Assembly (NCBI GenBank): GCA_002633025.1
Contig: NMRB01001235.1
Coordinates: 66,744 to 130,743, forward strand
Source of the DNA: Notospermus geniculatus
Lineage: Eukaryota > Nemertea > Pilidiophora > Heteronemertea > Lineidae
DNA: 64,000 bases
Reading direction: 5' to 3'
Positions 63,067 to 64,000 of this stretch are shown in pieces. The notes under the pieces were generated by a model that did no database searches, had not been told where the DNA came from, and saw nothing but the letters and a program-made list of their open reading frames with translations. Position numbers and translations under genes: made by a program. Each line of letters starts with the position of its first letter. The stretch's first letter is position 1.

Positions 63067-63199
63067 GGGAGGTTTAGAAATCAAACGATAAACGTAAACT
63101 TACGTTACTTCACATTCACCAGATTTTATATTTCATTTTCGGTACAAAAATAACGCTGTCGTTTACGTTAACATTTATCGTTTGATTTCCAACCCTGCC
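63067..63199. mobile_element. TA-flanked MITE, GGGAG family, copy 5
   Basis: GGGAGGTTTAGAAATCAAAC left, GTTTGATTTCCAACCCTGCC right (decayed), TA on both sides, with a shortened interior. Only 62 bp from copy 4. Confidence 0.85.
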
Positions 63200-63794
63200 T
63201 AATGAGGAAATAAGGCCCATACCGAAGGCAATGAAATCAACTTCACGAGTTTGCTCATGTCTAGTTCTTGTTCTTGTTTTGATGAAATGTGGTATCGGTC
63301 ATCTGTCTCCAGATCCGTCCAGATTTCCACTGTCATTTCTGATCAGCTGAAGCAATGTCCCCAAATCTGGAGATTCGTCCAATATGATAGCTGTGTTTCT
63401 ATATCAAACTCGCTTGGATATTGGTCCCATGTGACAACCAGGGGCCGAATCGGTCTTGTGTTCATCATATCAAATATAGCAAGTGGGTTCATCTGGTACA
63501 GGGTTGTCCAGAAGTATACGGTATCCACTGGTGTATAAAATGGGTGTTCGAAATCAGAGACATCCATTTTCTGTTTTTACCCATATGTCTCAACCGTCTC
63601 GTGTCGACTCACGTCGTGTATTTTCTCAATCGTTGAGAACCGTCCCACTGGTGCTGTGCAAAAACCTTATAGGCCCCTTTTGAAAGTCGGCCATTTCGGC
63701 GCCGAGGGTAAAAACAAAATGGAAAATCCCTTTTTGCCAGAAATTGCAGAAATAACTGTCAGAAACGCTCGAAATTTGGCTGACATGTTATGAG

Positions 63795-64000
63795 GGCCAA
63801 TTCATTGAGAAATGTGTGAAAAAAATGGGTGTCATCGATCAATTTTTGAAGATTTCTGCATTTTTCTTCAACTGAACAATAGACGGTTTAAAGTGTCTGT
63901 TAATCCACCTATTGTTCAGGTGTAGAAAATCACCAATTCCTCGAAAAATTTACCGATGACACCCAACTTTTTTTCTCACACTTCTCAATGGTTTGGCCAT
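63795..64000. mobile_element. Foldback element running off the right end
   Basis: GGCCAATTCATTGAGAAATG-TGTGAAAAA and TTTTTCTCACACTTCTCAAT-GGTTTGGCC pair, as do ATGGGTGTCATCGAT and ACCGATGACACCCA, and CTGAACAATAG with CTATTGTTCAG. The outer arm may continue beyond the window. Confidence 0.75.

Larger units (their letters stand above)
45000..64000. other. Region upstream of Musashi with no recognised gene
   Basis: I examined the frames of 60-191 codons for family motifs and for plausible splice sites at their borders and accept none. The content is repeats listed separately plus single-copy DNA. Roughly 45-53 kb looks richer in CpG than the introns. A gene with small exons could still be missed. 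Confidence 0.6.

Overview
This is a gene-poor stretch of animal nuclear DNA with large introns, many short non-autonomous DNA transposons and several minisatellites. The dispersed-repeat style, with frequent AGGCCTAC and ACATGTA strings and many foldback elements, suggests a marine invertebrate deuterostome. An echinoderm is my first guess and a hemichordate my second; this is an impression, not a proof. Single N characters at 3977, 46181, 47440 and 62122 point to a draft assembly.

The one gene I can support is a Musashi-family RNA-binding protein on the minus strand, read from about 44.6 kb leftwards and leaving the window at its left edge. Six spliced coding exons with consensus splice sites are visible: 44544-44614, 44303-44343, 44002-44085, 43458-43551, 41646-41687 and 7498-7590. 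Together they encode a short N-terminus, all of RRM1, the linker and the first third of RRM2. The other two thirds of RRM2 and the C-terminal region must lie further left. The first four exons sit within 1.2 kb, then come introns of 1.77 kb and about 34 kb. Exon 3 carries a net +2 frameshift that looks like two extra C calls in C runs. A possible alternative first exon at 13521-13541 lies inside the 34-kb intron and would splice in frame straight onto the RRM2 exon.

Layout: 1-7497 is the sixth intron (or more distal gene body), with two minisatellites and a 0.43-kb duplication around an N. 7591-41645 is the giant intron, filled with MITEs, foldbacks, one tRNA-derived SINE with 12-bp target duplications, and a 1.1-kb composite repeat. 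44.6-45.1 kb is the likely promoter and 5' UTR, with CCAAT, E-box, CRE-like and E2F-like matches and no convincing TATA box. From 45 to 64 kb I find no gene. That stretch looks richer in CpG, at least to about 53 kb, and holds a family of TA-flanked MITEs and several large palindromes.

No operon, CRISPR array, rRNA or bona fide tRNA gene is present. Almost all open frames of 60-190 codons look like chance frames or transposon debris. Possible exceptions are noted at 11.4-12.3 kb and inside a foldback at 37.8-38.3 kb.
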